A DNA stretch of 10,227 bases from Saprospiraceae bacterium. Lineage in GTDB: Bacteria; Bacteroidota; Bacteroidia; Chitinophagales; Saprospiraceae. The translations under genes were made by a program, and so were the position numbers. The notes under the pieces are model-generated. The model saw only the letters and a list, made by a program, of their open reading frames with translations. It had not been told where the DNA came from and searched no databases. Positions 1-8,824 of this stretch are shown here, piece by piece. How positions within the stretch are numbered: position 1 is the first letter of the stretch; the number at the start of each line of letters is the position of its first letter. The DNA lies in contig JADKEB010000029.1 in NCBI GenBank assembly GCA_016718205.1, positions 1 through 10,227 of the forward strand, written 5' to 3'.

Positions 1-1497
1 AAACAAACATTAGATCACTTAGAAGTTAATAAATTATTGGAACAAAATGGATGGCAAGAGCATCAAATTGCATTAGCATATACACATATTATATCCCGAG
101 CAGTGTATCCAGCATCAGAGTATAAGACCACAAGCTGGATACAACAAAACAGTTCTGTCTGTGAGTTAACAAATTATCCAATGCAATTTCTCACCAAGGA
201 TAAATTATATGCTACAGCCCAAGATCTTTATAAGATAAAAGATGAATTAGAACAACATTTATCACACAAGACAAATGAGTTATTCGACATAGATGACAAA
301 GTCATATTATATGATTTGACGAATACCTATTTTGAAGGAAGTATGCGACAAAATCCAAGTGCAAAATTTGGAAGAAGTAAAGAGAAGCGAAATGATGCCA
401 GGCTCATTGTTTTGGCATTGGTAGTAAATGAACACGGTTTCTTAAAGTATTCACAATTATTTGATGGAAATATAGCAGATAATAAAACATTAGTGCACAT
501 CATCACAGAGTTGTCATCTAGAACAAGTTCACAAGATAGAAATCCAACAATAGTACTTGATGCAGGGATTGCCACAGAAGATAACTTAACATTACTTTCT
601 ACACAAGGATTCAAATACATGTGTGTATCAAGATCATCGAAGAAAAAATATGAAATAGACACCACACGAAGTCCAGTTATCATAAAAGATAATCGAGATC
701 AATCCATTCAAATCCAAAAAATAAAAGTTGAAGGTAGCAATGACACATACTACCGAGTAGAAAGTGAGGCGAAACGAATGAAAGAAAAAAGTATGAATAA
801 TCGTTTTGCTGAAAAATTTGAACAAGGCCTTGAGCAAATTAAATCAGGTCTATACAAAAAGAGTGGGATTAAAACGCCTAAAAAAGTGTGGGAAAGAATC
901 GGACGCCTCAAACAAAAATACCCAAGTATACACAAACATTATCAAATAGAAGAAATCATAGAAAACGATAAAGTAATAGACCTAAAATGGAAGATTGACT
1001 ATAAAACTTCCAAAACAGAAGGACAATATTTATTGAGAACAAATTATGGGGAACATGACGAAAAACTACAATGGAAAATATACAACACTATTCGAGAAAT
1101 TGAATCTACCTTCAGAGTGCTCAAAACAGATTTAGACCTCCGTCCAATATATCATAAAACACAACAGGCTGGTATGGCTCACTTACACCTAGGACTTTTA
1201 GCATACTGGCTTGTAAACACCATCAGACATCAATTAAAAACAACAGGAATAAATAAACATTGGAAAGAAGTCGTAAGAGTAATGAACACACAAAAGCTTG
1301 TAACTACAAGCATGACCAATGTTCATAATCAAACCATTATCATTAGACAAAGCAGTGAACCAGTTAATGAAGTAAAGATAATTTACAAAGCACTCAATTT
1401 AAAAGAGAAGCCCTATCATCGTAAAAAATTTGTAGTCCCACCTCCTGAACCCTCAGTATCTACACCCGCTATAAATCAAGAACTTATAGATCATTAG
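1..1497 (+). CDS. IS1634-type (IS4 superfamily) DDE transposase, 5' end outside window
   Basis: This enzyme would cut and rejoin DNA at the ends of its own insertion sequence. The frame is open from base 1 (KQTLDHLEVNKLLEQ precedes the first possible TTG start at 37), so the true start lies left of the window; 498 residues are visible. Counting codons from base 1, the DDE residues are seen as Asp105 in YDLTNTYFEG, Asp187 in IVLDAG and Glu368 in IREIESTFRVLK. The E-x6-K spacing of the IS4 superfamily is kept, followed by TDLDLRPIYH. The YDLTNTYFEG form and LRPI-H context fit the IS1634 family, whose transposases usually run to 500-600 residues, so roughly the first hundred are missing. There is no frameshift, unlike most neighbours, although A6 runs are present. 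It is probably functional. The family is confident, the exact subfamily less so. Confidence 0.9.
   Translation, partial: KQTLDHLEVNKLLEQNGWQEHQIALAYTHIISRAVYPASEYKTTSWIQQNSSVCELTNYPMQFLTKDKLYATAQDLYKIKDELEQHLSHKTNELFDIDDKVILYDLTNTYFEGSMRQNPSAKFGRSKEKRNDARLIVLALVVNEHGFLKYSQLFDGNIADNKTLVHIITELSSRTSSQDRNPTIVLDAGIATEDNLTLLSTQGFKYMCVSRSSKKKYEIDTTRSPVIIKDNRDQSIQIQKIKVEGSNDTYYRVESEAKRMKEKSMNNRFAEKFEQGLEQIKSGLYKKSGIKTPKKVWERIGRLKQKYPSIHKHYQIEEIIENDKVIDLKWKIDYKTSKTEGQYLLRTNYGEHDEKLQWKIYNTIREIESTFRVLKTDLDLRPIYHKTQQAGMAHLHLGLLAYWLVNTIRHQLKTTGINKHWKEVVRVMNTQKLVTTSMTNVHNQTIIIRQSSEPVNEVKIIYKALNLKEKPYHRKKFVVPPPEPSVSTPAINQELIDH
1..1497 (+). mobile_element. Insertion sequence of IS1634 type, partial; ends not resolved
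   Basis: The transposase marks an insertion sequence entering from the left edge. The left terminal inverted repeat is outside the window, so the right one cannot be matched, and the element's right end is somewhere in 1498-1687. Those 190 bases show no other gene. The convergent beta-helix gene finishes at 1688, so the element appears to sit just past that gene rather than inside it. Confidence 0.7.
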
Positions 1498-1687
1498 TTG
1501 CAATGGATTTAAGCTCTTAGTAAATAATTCATCTGCTATTGAAATAGTTAGTAGCTCATTACATGGATTAGGGTATGTTATTATAGTTTTGTATTGAATT
1601 CTGAGGTATTGGTTTGAGAATCACAAAACGAATAGAATTATTTTGTAGAGCTAATGAATTCGTAGTGATTGCTTTGCTATTCAATAG

Positions 1688-3627
1688 TTATAATTCAAAT
1701 GAGTAAAGTTTGTTTGGAATGAGATTATAAAATACTACTCCTTTCAAAAATTCATTTGATTGTGCAACACCTCTAAATGAAGAGAAGAAATTATTAATAT
1801 CTCCTCTACTAGTGAGATGGCCTGTGTGTTGTTCAATGATTTTCCATTAGTGTCTCTCGCCGTTATTAAAACCCATTGAATAGATTCTGGATCAAATACT
1901 GTAGAGATCTCATGATCTGTATATTGACTAAATGGATGATGATATGCCATGAGTAATTTCTCTGGGAGTGGTTTGCAGTTTTGATCCCAAACAAACTGAA
2001 GAATCATTGTTTTTGGGATTTCATCGCAGTAACTTGGTAGATGTGCTTTAGATTGATCCTTATTAATTCACCTTCTAGCTCATAACCTAAAGAATCACCA
2101 CATCTTTCCAATAGAAATTTGAAGGTTTGCTTCTTGTTGAATCCATTAAGTCTTATCTTTTCCTTCGTGTTTACTGGTACAATATAAGTATTGCTGTCAA
2201 CAAAAAATTTCAATATCATGACAATGTTCATAATAATTTGGATACCAGTCAAAACCAAACAATACTGTATTAGGATCCTTTCTACAGTTGATGACATTTT
2301 TGAATATTTTATTGCCATCCGAACAGTGTTTCGAATCATCATCTTTTCGATTGGATGTTCCGATTACAATAGGTCTGCCACTGCCATGAAGATCTATGAA
2401 ATTGTGGTGAACACTTGTATTACTAGAATTACTAATATAAATCAATTGTGTAAAATCAATTGTAGGAGATTCTGGACAGACAAAACTATAATCTATCGTA
2501 TTGCATACAATATCAGCAGTGTCTCCAATTTCATGAAATAGATTAGCTCCAGTATTGTTGATTAAGGTATTTCCTTGGAATACAATGTTAGTATTGTCGT
2601 GGTCAGTCCAAAGCCCAGCTCCATAATTATTGTGTACAAAATTATCTTTTATCAATAAGCGATTATTGCCAATAAATTTTGAAGCACCAGCATCCCATCC
2701 AGGCAAAAATGCACAAAGATTATTATGGTTAATTTCATTGTTTTCAAATCTACTAAAAGTACTTGTAGCTATAGTATTACTTTTGGTAGCCAAGCCGCCA
2801 CCAGATCTTCCATTTTTTTGAAGGATGTTATTTCTTACTACGAAAGCAGTCCCAGCTATTCCACCATTGTGATTCGATTCAACGATATTATTCATGACTT
2901 TTGAATATCCACTATTGCCAGTGACGACCAGTCCTCCCCACGTATCTGCATGTTGAGAAATTGTAAATCCTTGAACGACTATATTTTTTGCATCTTGAGC
3001 TATTATACCTCCTCCTGCAGAGTTTCTCACAACTGTAAATTCCATTGTTCTGTTTGTGGGATCAAGCAAAGTGTAAATTCTTGATGAATCTATATCCAAA
3101 AAATAATCACTAATGATATGCTCTCTTTTTAAACTACACCAACCCGTAATATCTTGCTCTCCATCTACATCTTGTAAAGATGTTTGCTTCCATAACATCG
3201 TATCATTAGCAAATAAATCTTGCCAATAAAATGCACCTTGATATTTTTGACTATCGATGGTACATCCTCCGCCATATTTAAAAAGACATTCCGTCTCAAA
3301 ACCTCCTTTATACTTTTTAGCAATAGGAATTTTCAAATCATGTACCCAATAGTTTCCTATTTTTCTCCACTCCTTCAATTCTATAGAACCCTTCAGAAAA
3401 ACTTCAGGTTCTGCAACGAACATTTGACTGTTTTTAGGATATATCGCGCTATTGATTAATCTATATGTACCTTTTTTAAAAATAAAAAGTGTCCCTTCGG
3501 GATATTTTTGGATGGTATCATTTATATTTTCATAATGAGGGTATAGGGTAATAGTTTGTTGTGCATGCAATATGTTAGCTACAATGATAAGCAGAAAAAT
3601 GAATTTGCCAGTATGAAGATTTAACAT
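1688..3627 (-). CDS. Secreted right-handed parallel beta-helix protein, frameshifted near its 3' end
   Basis: Probable exported protein of about 645 residues after repair. The ATG at 3627 is preferred over a TTG at 3630. It is followed by a signal peptide (hydrophobic FIFLLIIVANIL, likely cleavage after HA, residue 22). Residues about 195-450 form a series of short Asn/Gly-rich strands (for example NNIVESNHNGG, VVRNNILQKNG, IKDNFVHNNYGAGL), the pattern of Beta_helix/NosD-type folds that often bind or cleave polysaccharides; no catalytic residues can be assigned. The first 470 or so residues are open. Three single-base indels follow: an extra base in the A6 at 2202-2207, one missing at 2031-2032, one missing in the T4 at 1840-1843. 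The repaired C-terminal part reads through VYCDEIPKT, VFDPESIQWVLITARDTNGK, GHLTSRGDINN and KGVVFYNLIPNKLYSFEL to a TAA at 1688-1690. Uncorrected, the main open frame stops at 2197. Family confident, substrate unknown. Confidence 0.75.
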
Positions 3628-3643
3628 CAAGTTATTTTATATT

Positions 3644-3688
3644 CAAATTTATAATCTTTGAAATGCTTTGTTTCAAGTAACAAATATA
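3644..3688 (-). promoter_or_regulatory. Candidate promoter(s) of the beta-helix gene
   Basis: Two sequences match the Bacteroidota -7 consensus TAnnTTTG on the minus strand: TAAATTTG (3644-3651) and TATATTTG (3681-3688). The nearer has a TTG 22 bases upstream (3674-3676) but would leave only a very short leader before the ATG at 3627. The farther gives a leader of about 45-50 bases but has no good -33 box. Either could serve. Confidence 0.4.
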
Positions 3689-3814
3689 CAATTTTAATAT
3701 GTAAACATCATGTAATTGGAATGGGAAGTAATGAAATTTATCAATTAATTCACCTTCCAAATAAACATCTAAAACCAAGAATAAACACAAATCAGACTTT
3801 CCAATAAATATTTA

Positions 3815-3845
3815 TTTGTTTACTATGTAAATGAATGTATATTTA
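3815..3845 (+). promoter_or_regulatory. Candidate Bacteroidota-type promoter of the symporter-murQ operon
   Basis: TTTG at 3815-3818 is separated by 19 bases from TATATTTA at 3838-3845. This is the expected spacing of the Bacteroidota primary-sigma promoter, with seven of eight matches in the -7 box. Transcription would begin near 3850, about 15 bases before the symporter ATG at 3867. It is the best-formed promoter-like site in the window. Confidence 0.55.
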
Positions 3846-3866
3846 GGAGCACAATTTAGATAGTAA

Positions 3867-5323
3867 ATGATCAGTCCAGCAATTTGTTGTTTTTTTCTTA
3901 GCATATTTTGTACTCTTAATTGGTATCGCATATTATACTTCTAAGGATGATTCAAATGAAAATTTTTTTACTGCAAAAAAATCATCACCTTGGTATTTAG
4001 TTGCGTTTGGAATGATTGGTGCTTCTTTGTCAGGTGTTACATTTATTAGCATTCCTGGAGTAGTGGGAGCAGGTAAAGGAAATCAATGTTTTTCATACAT
4101 GCAAATGGTGTGGGGATATTTGATCGGTTATGCGATTATTGCAAATGTCCTTATGCCTATTTATTATAGATATCAAGTGACTTCTATTTATCAGTATTTA
4201 GGAGATCGACTAGGTATGACTTCATATAAAACTGGCGCTGCATTTTTTTTAATTTCTCGAACTATAGGTGCTGCATTTCGAATGTATATTGTCGCTTTAG
4301 TTTTGTATCAATTTATTTTTATACACTTTAATATTCCTTTTTGGATTACAGTTTTGATTTCTATTTTTTGATTTGGGTTTATACACATATCGTGGAGGGA
4401 TAAAGACAATTGTAATAACGGATGTATTTCAGACTTTTTGTATGTTAGCCGCTGTAGGTTTAACGCTATATTATTTAGCAGGAAGAATGAATTTGGGTGT
4501 AGTCGATTTTTTTCAAACTGTATTTAGTTCTGAGTATGGAAGATTTTTTTCTTTGAAAAAGGTTGGTCTGATTCAAATTATTTTTACAAACAAGTTTTCG
4601 GAGGTATGCTGATTGCCTTGGTGATGACAGGTCTAGATCAAGATATGATGCAGAAGAACCTTACTTGTAAACATTGAAGGAAGCACAATTGAATATGTTT
4701 AGCTTTTCAATGTTATTGTTTTTGTAAACCTTGCTTTTTTAAGCCTAGGTGCGGCCTTTATTTATTTGCTGCACAAGAGAATATTCCAATGCCTACAAAG
4801 TCCAATGAATTGTTTCCATTGATCGCATTCAATTATGTAAGTGGCGCTGCATCTATTTTATTTTTATTGGGATTGACAGCATCTAATTATGCAAGTGCGG
4901 ATTCAGCGTTAGCCTCACTGACGACATCATTCTGTATCGATTTTTTGAATTTTGAAAAAATGATTGGAGTGAAGAAACAAAAAGAAAAATAGAACTTGGG
5001 TACATTTTGGTTTTTCAATATTATTGTTTTTGGTTATTGTTTTTTTATATTATGAATGATGATGCTGTGATCAATAAAGTCTTTCAATTTGCAGGATATA
5101 CCTATGCACTTTGCTGGGTTTGTTTTCTTTTGCAATATTGACGAAAAGGAAAATTCGTTTTGCTTTAATGGTGCCTCTAGTCTGTTTTATTTCGCCTGTA
5201 TTATGTTATCTTATCGCAGAGAATTCAGCTGCGTGGTTTAGCGGATTTACTTTCGGAAATACTATCGTGGCAGTAAATGGATTGATTACTTTTATTGGTT
5301 TATTTTGTATTTCTAAAAAATAA
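3867..5323 (+). pseudogene. Sodium:solute symporter (SSF family), broken by nine frameshifts as read
   Basis: An inner-membrane carrier that would use the sodium gradient to import a small solute. It starts at ATG 3867 (MISPAI). Family marks survive in successive frames: SPWYLVAFGMIGASLSGVTF, LYTYRGGIKTIVITDVFQT, MTGLDQDMMQKNLTCK, SADSALASLTTSFCIDF, and a terminal GLITFIGLFCISKK. Repaired length is about 485 residues, normal for SSF proteins with around 13 membrane helices. Frame changes fall at 3890-3896 (extra T), 4364-4369 (extra T), 4544-4550 (T missing), 4669-4671 (A missing), 4719-4723 (T missing), about 4769-4771 (base missing), about 4985-4990 (extra base), 5040-5046 (extra T) and 5110-5112 (T missing). 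The stop is three bases before murQ, implying co-transcription and an amino-sugar substrate such as N-acetylmuramic acid; the substrate is inference. It may be a real gene with sequencing errors. Confidence 0.85.
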
Positions 5324-5326
5324 TTC

Positions 5327-6157
5327 ATGAGTTTGTTAAAAGTTACAGAGCAAGAATCGAATCATCAGCATTTAGAACAAAAGCCAATTGGAGAAATTCT
5401 TTATCTTATCAATCAAGAAGATGGTATAGTCCCTTTAGCTGTGTCGAAGTGTATTCCTAGTATTCAGTTATTTGTAGAAGCATTGGTGCCAAGAATCCAA
5501 CGAGGTGGTCGATTGTTTTACATTGGTGCAGGGACAAGTGGAAGATTAGGAATTCTTGATGCGAGTGAATGTCCGCCTACATTTGGTGTGTCGCATGATT
5601 TGGTTAATGGGATTATTGCAGGAGGTGATTTGGCAATACGAAAAGCTGTAGAATTCGCTGAAGATGATATGGATCAAGCATGGAAAGATTTAAAAACATT
5701 TTATATAGATGAATTAGATACCGTAGTTGGAATTGCTGCCAGTGGTACTACACCATATGTGATTGGAGGTTTAAAGTCTTGTCAAGAAAATAAAATATCA
5801 ACTGCCTGTATTTGTTGCAATGAAGGAAGTCCGATTGCTGCTTTCGCTGATCACAAAATTGAATGCATAGTGGGTCCTGAATTTGTCACAGGCAGCACAA
5901 GAATGAAATCAGGTACTGCGCAGAAATTAATACTTAATATGATTTCAACAAGTCTTATGATTAGTATTGGTCGAGTGAAAGGAAATCGAATGGTTGACAT
6001 GCAACTTACTAATGAAAAATTAGTAGAAAGAGGTATTCGAATGATACAACTTGAGTGTAATATTAATTATGATACAGCGAAAGAATTATTAGTGAAATAT
6101 AAAAGTGTGAGGAAAGTTTTGACAGAAATTGAAGGCAATAAAGTCAAATCGATTTAA
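5327..6157 (+). CDS. murQ: N-acetylmuramic acid 6-phosphate etherase MurQ
   Basis: MurQ cleaves the lactyl ether of N-acetylmuramic acid 6-phosphate to give N-acetylglucosamine 6-phosphate and D-lactate in the cytoplasm, a step of peptidoglycan recycling. The 276-residue frame is complete and of family length (E. coli about 298). It opens with the typical TEQESNHQHLEQ, then has the SIS-domain sugar-phosphate loop YIGAGTSGRLGILDASECPP (residues 65-84). Glu81 and Glu112 (AVEFAEDD) fall where the E. coli catalytic Glu83 and Glu114 would align. SGTTPYVIGG (139-148) and GSTRMKSGTAQK (189-200) complete the site. It starts three bases after the symporter stop, so translation is probably coupled. There is no frameshift, in contrast to both neighbours. 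The kinase or anhydro-sugar kinase that would supply its substrate is not in this window. Confidence 0.96.
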   Translation: MSLLKVTEQESNHQHLEQKPIGEILYLINQEDGIVPLAVSKCIPSIQLFVEALVPRIQRGGRLFYIGAGTSGRLGILDASECPPTFGVSHDLVNGIIAGGDLAIRKAVEFAEDDMDQAWKDLKTFYIDELDTVVGIAASGTTPYVIGGLKSCQENKISTACICCNEGSPIAAFADHKIECIVGPEFVTGSTRMKSGTAQKLILNMISTSLMISIGRVKGNRMVDMQLTNEKLVERGIRMIQLECNINYDTAKELLVKYKSVRKVLTEIEGNKVKSI

Positions 6158-6178
6158 TAACAGCAATAAATAATTTAT

Positions 6179-7778
6179 ATGACCAATAGAGAAATTGCAT
6201 CGATGTTTAATGAGTTAGCTGTCATGTTGGAGTTACATGAAGAGAACGAATTTAAAATTAAGACATATGCAAACGCTTATCTTGCTCTTCGAAAATTGGA
6301 TATCAATTTATTAGAGCAATCGAAAGAAGAGAATAAAACAATAAGGGGAATCGGAGCAAGTATTGCGGATAAAATTGAAGAGATTAAGTTGACAAGCACT
6401 TTTGCTGCTTATGAAGAAATGAAAGCCAAAACTCCAGAAGGTATACGGCAAATAATAAAAATTAAGGGACTAGGGCCTAAGAAAGTTAAAGCGATTTGGA
6501 GAGAGGTATCGAAAGTATTGGCGAATTACTCTATGCTTGTCAAGAAAATCAACTCTTGAAATTGAAAGGTTTTGGCCAAAAATTACAAGATGAAGTTATT
6601 GCAAATATTCAATTCCTAACTGCAAATCAGCATTTGTATTTATTTCCACATTTGGAAATTGTAGCATCGGAAATATACAAGTCATTGGTTGAATTAAATC
6701 CCAATGCAAGAATAGAATGGACAGGCGAGTTTAGAAAACGAGTACAGGTGTTAGATAAATTGGAAGTAGTATCAGATGTGCAACTTATAAAATCAGATGC
6801 GTTTACTCCACATACCAATGGGCATTTTTATACCTAGATCGATATCCAATTTGTTTTTATCATGCTGATACAAGTAGTTTTTGAAAAGGAATTGTGTTTA
6901 TCCACTTTAGGATCCGATGAATTCATGTCAATCGTTAATCAAGCTTCGTTTCAGATAATGCCACAGAACTTGAGTTTATACAATCAGTTTTTGGGAAGTG
7001 GATTCCTGCAGAATGTAGAGATTTGAGTAGTTGGAATGATTTTAACGCTGACCTATTGGTGGACGATCATTCTATTAAAGGTGTAGTGCACAATCATTCT
7101 ACTTATAGTGATGGATTGTATTCAATACGAGAGATGGCATTGGAATGTATACGATTAGGATATGAGTATTTTTGTAATTTCTGACCATAGTAAAACAGCA
7201 AGCTATGCAAATGGACTCAGTATAGAGCATGTGGAAATGCAATGGCGAGAAATTGAACAGTTAAACAAAGAGCTGAGTCCTTTTAAAATATTTAAATCCA
7301 TTGAGTCAGATATATTAGGGAATGGTGACTTAGACTATGATGAAGATATATTATCACAGTTTGATCTTGTGATTGCCTCGATCCATCAAAATTTGAATAT
7401 GGACTTGGATAAAGCAATGAATCGATTGATTACAGCAATAGAAAACCCATTTACTAGAATATTAGGTCATCCGACAGGTCGACTTTTATTATCGAGGAAA
7501 GGATATCCGGTCGATTTTAAAAGCTTATAGATGCTTGTACTGCTAATGGAGTGGTGGTAGAGTTAAATGCCAATCCTTATCGATTAGACATCGATTCAAC
7601 ACATATAGAATACGCTCAAGAAAGGCAAGTATTAGTATCTATTAATCCAGATGCACATAATTTGAAGGCGATACAAGATATCAAATATGGAATTCAAGCA
7701 GCAAGACGTGGTGGAATGAGAAAATCTAAGTGTTTGAATATTAATCATTTGGAAAATTTTGAGGTTTGGATAAAGTAA
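6179..7778 (+). pseudogene. polX: PolX-type protein: helix-hairpin-helix, degenerate polymerase-X domain and PHP phosphoesterase; six frameshifts as read
   Basis: Bacterial PolX proteins join a gap-filling family X polymerase to a C-terminal PHP nuclease and act in DNA repair. Repaired length is about 533 residues. The N-terminus (EIASMFNELAVMLELHEENE) and hairpins IRGIGASIADKIEEI and IKGLGPKKVKAIW match the family. The PHP metal-site motifs are all present: VVHNHSTYSDG, ISDHSKT, KSIESDI, ASIHQN, LGHPTGR and INPDAH. The polymerase motif, usually GSxRR followed by D-x-D, reads TGEFRKRVQVLDKLEVV, so the catalytic pair looks lost. Frame changes: about 6496-6505 (base missing), 6833-6834 (C missing), 6878-6882 (extra T), 6949-6951 (T missing), 7169-7173 (extra T), 7519-7522 (A missing). 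The gene begins 21 bases after murQ and may be in its operon. Family assignment is firm; activity is inferred. Confidence 0.85.
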
Positions 7779-7825
7779 AAGTAAGATTACAAAATGTTAA
7801 CATAGCATTTGATAAAGGATTAAAG

Positions 7826-7852
7826 TTGCCAAAAAATGTCATTCTAATTTTA
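7826..7852 (+). promoter_or_regulatory. Weak candidate promoter of the DUF1573 lipoprotein gene
   Basis: TTG at 7826-7828 lies 16 bases before TAATTTTA (7845-7852), a seven-of-eight match to TAnnTTTG. The leader to the ATG at 7888 would be about 30 bases. Spacing is shorter than usual, so this is tentative. Confidence 0.3.
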
Positions 7853-7887
7853 CATAGATTTTTGAACGACATAAATTCAATTTAACC

Positions 7888-8448
7888 ATGAAAAAAAATA
7901 ATCTTCTTTTTGTTGCTATGGTGACTTTATTGGTTGCCTTCGTTGCTTGTAAAAGTGACAAATCAGCAGGTGCTGCTGATGCTACAGTTGACGCTACAGC
8001 TACAGCTGCTACACCTTCTGCAGATCCAAATGCTGCGGCTACACCGACTGACCCAAATGCTCCAGCTGCTCCAACTGGACCTACTACAACTGTAGAATTC
8101 GAATCTATGGTTCACGATTGGGGTGAATTAAAAGATGGAGAGCATATGAAGTATGAATTCAAATTTAAAAAACACAGGTAGCGAGCCTTTAGTAATCTCT
8201 GATGCAAAGGTAGCTGCGGATGTACAGTTCCAGAATAGTAAGGAGAGCCAATCGCTCCAGGAGCTTCTGCTGCAATCAAAGTTGAATTTGATTCTAAAGG
8301 AAAAGGAACAGATGATGGTCAAAAACAAACAAAGAGAGTTACAGTTACTGCAAATACAAATCCAGCACAAACTTACTTAACAATCTCTGGTATTGTGAAG
8401 AAAGATCCAAATGCTAAACCTGAAGCTTCAGCTCCAGCTCAGCATTAA
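7888..8448 (+). pseudogene. DUF1573-domain lipoprotein, four small indels as read
   Basis: A probable cell-envelope lipoprotein of unknown function, common in Bacteroidota. The ATG at 7888 starts MKKNNLLF, followed by a hydrophobic segment and the lipobox FVAC, so Cys21 would be lipidated. An Ala/Pro/Thr-rich linker (roughly residues 27-70, with repeated DPNA and TPTDPNAP-like units) leads to a DUF1573 domain: VEFESMVHDWGELKDGEHMKY, then after repair FKNTGSEPLVISDAKGSCGC, TVPEYSKEPIAPGASAAI and VTVTANTNPAQTYLTISGIV, ending at TAA 8446-8448. GSCGC is the hallmark of the family. Indels: an extra A in 8167-8172, an A missing at 8206-8208, then a lost TA and a gained AG between 8235 and 8248 that create in-frame TAG and TAA at 8236-8241. 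Repaired length is about 186 residues. Domain call confident; role unknown. Confidence 0.85.
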
Positions 8449-8470
8449 TCAGAATATAGAAAATAGGTTT

Positions 8471-8511
8471 AAATAGCCCAGCCGATATTTTGGTTGGGCT
8501 ATTTTATTTTT
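8471..8511 (+). terminator. Rho-independent terminator after the DUF1573 gene
   Basis: Left arm AATAGCCCAGCC (8472-8483) pairs with GGTTGGGCTATT (8492-8503) over 12 positions with one G-T wobble and an 8-base loop. It is followed by a T-rich tail (TTTATTTTT). It sits 23 bases after the stop codon at 8448. Confidence 0.9.
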
Positions 8512-8824
8512 ATGATTATTAGTTTGGCCTATTTTGGTTTATCCCTACACTCATACTTGAAATAAACTATATGAAAGCCTGCCTGACTTACATTTGTCAA
8601 CGTTTTCAATTTTATATCTATTTTAGTTATCGCTACATCGTAGTTATAAAGTTTCTAACTATTTTATCATATATGCTTTCGAATAAGTTCCACTGCGAAA
8701 TTTGAGTTAAAATTAATTCACGAAACATTCAGAAGCAATTTTTATGGATCATTATGACTTGATTTACTTTTATTCTTATCATATGATACACCAAGCTTTT
8801 TTAAAGCCTGTAAAGCTTAAACAA
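8512..8824. other. Intergenic region, no gene seen
   Basis: About 310 AT-rich bases between the convergent DUF1573 and ssb genes. No open frame with recognisable protein is visible on either strand. A 7-base inverted repeat AAGCTTT/AAAGCTT (8793-8799 and 8812-8818) lies just past the ssb stop, but no T-tract follows it on the minus strand, so it is not convincing as a terminator. Confidence 0.6.

Noticed and set aside
327..935. Minus-strand open frames inside the transposase gene
   Set aside because: They are antisense shadows of a well-supported gene, with no recognisable protein features.
2191..3459. Plus-strand open frames opposite the beta-helix gene
   Set aside because: They lie wholly antisense to the signal-peptide-bearing beta-helix protein and show Cys/Ile-rich, non-protein-like composition.
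3867..5323. Programmed ribosomal frameshifting in the symporter gene
   Set aside because: Nine changes in both directions within one gene, most in different short runs and without a repeated slippery heptamer, cannot be programmed recoding.
8777..8788. Perfect 12-base palindrome TATCATATGATA
   Set aside because: Located between two convergent 3' ends with no promoter nearby; short AT-rich palindromes are expected by chance in this composition.
8793..8818. Hairpin AAGCTTT/AAAGCTT as the ssb terminator
   Set aside because: It lies just past the ssb stop, but on the minus strand no T-tract follows, and the arms are AT-rich with a 12-base loop.
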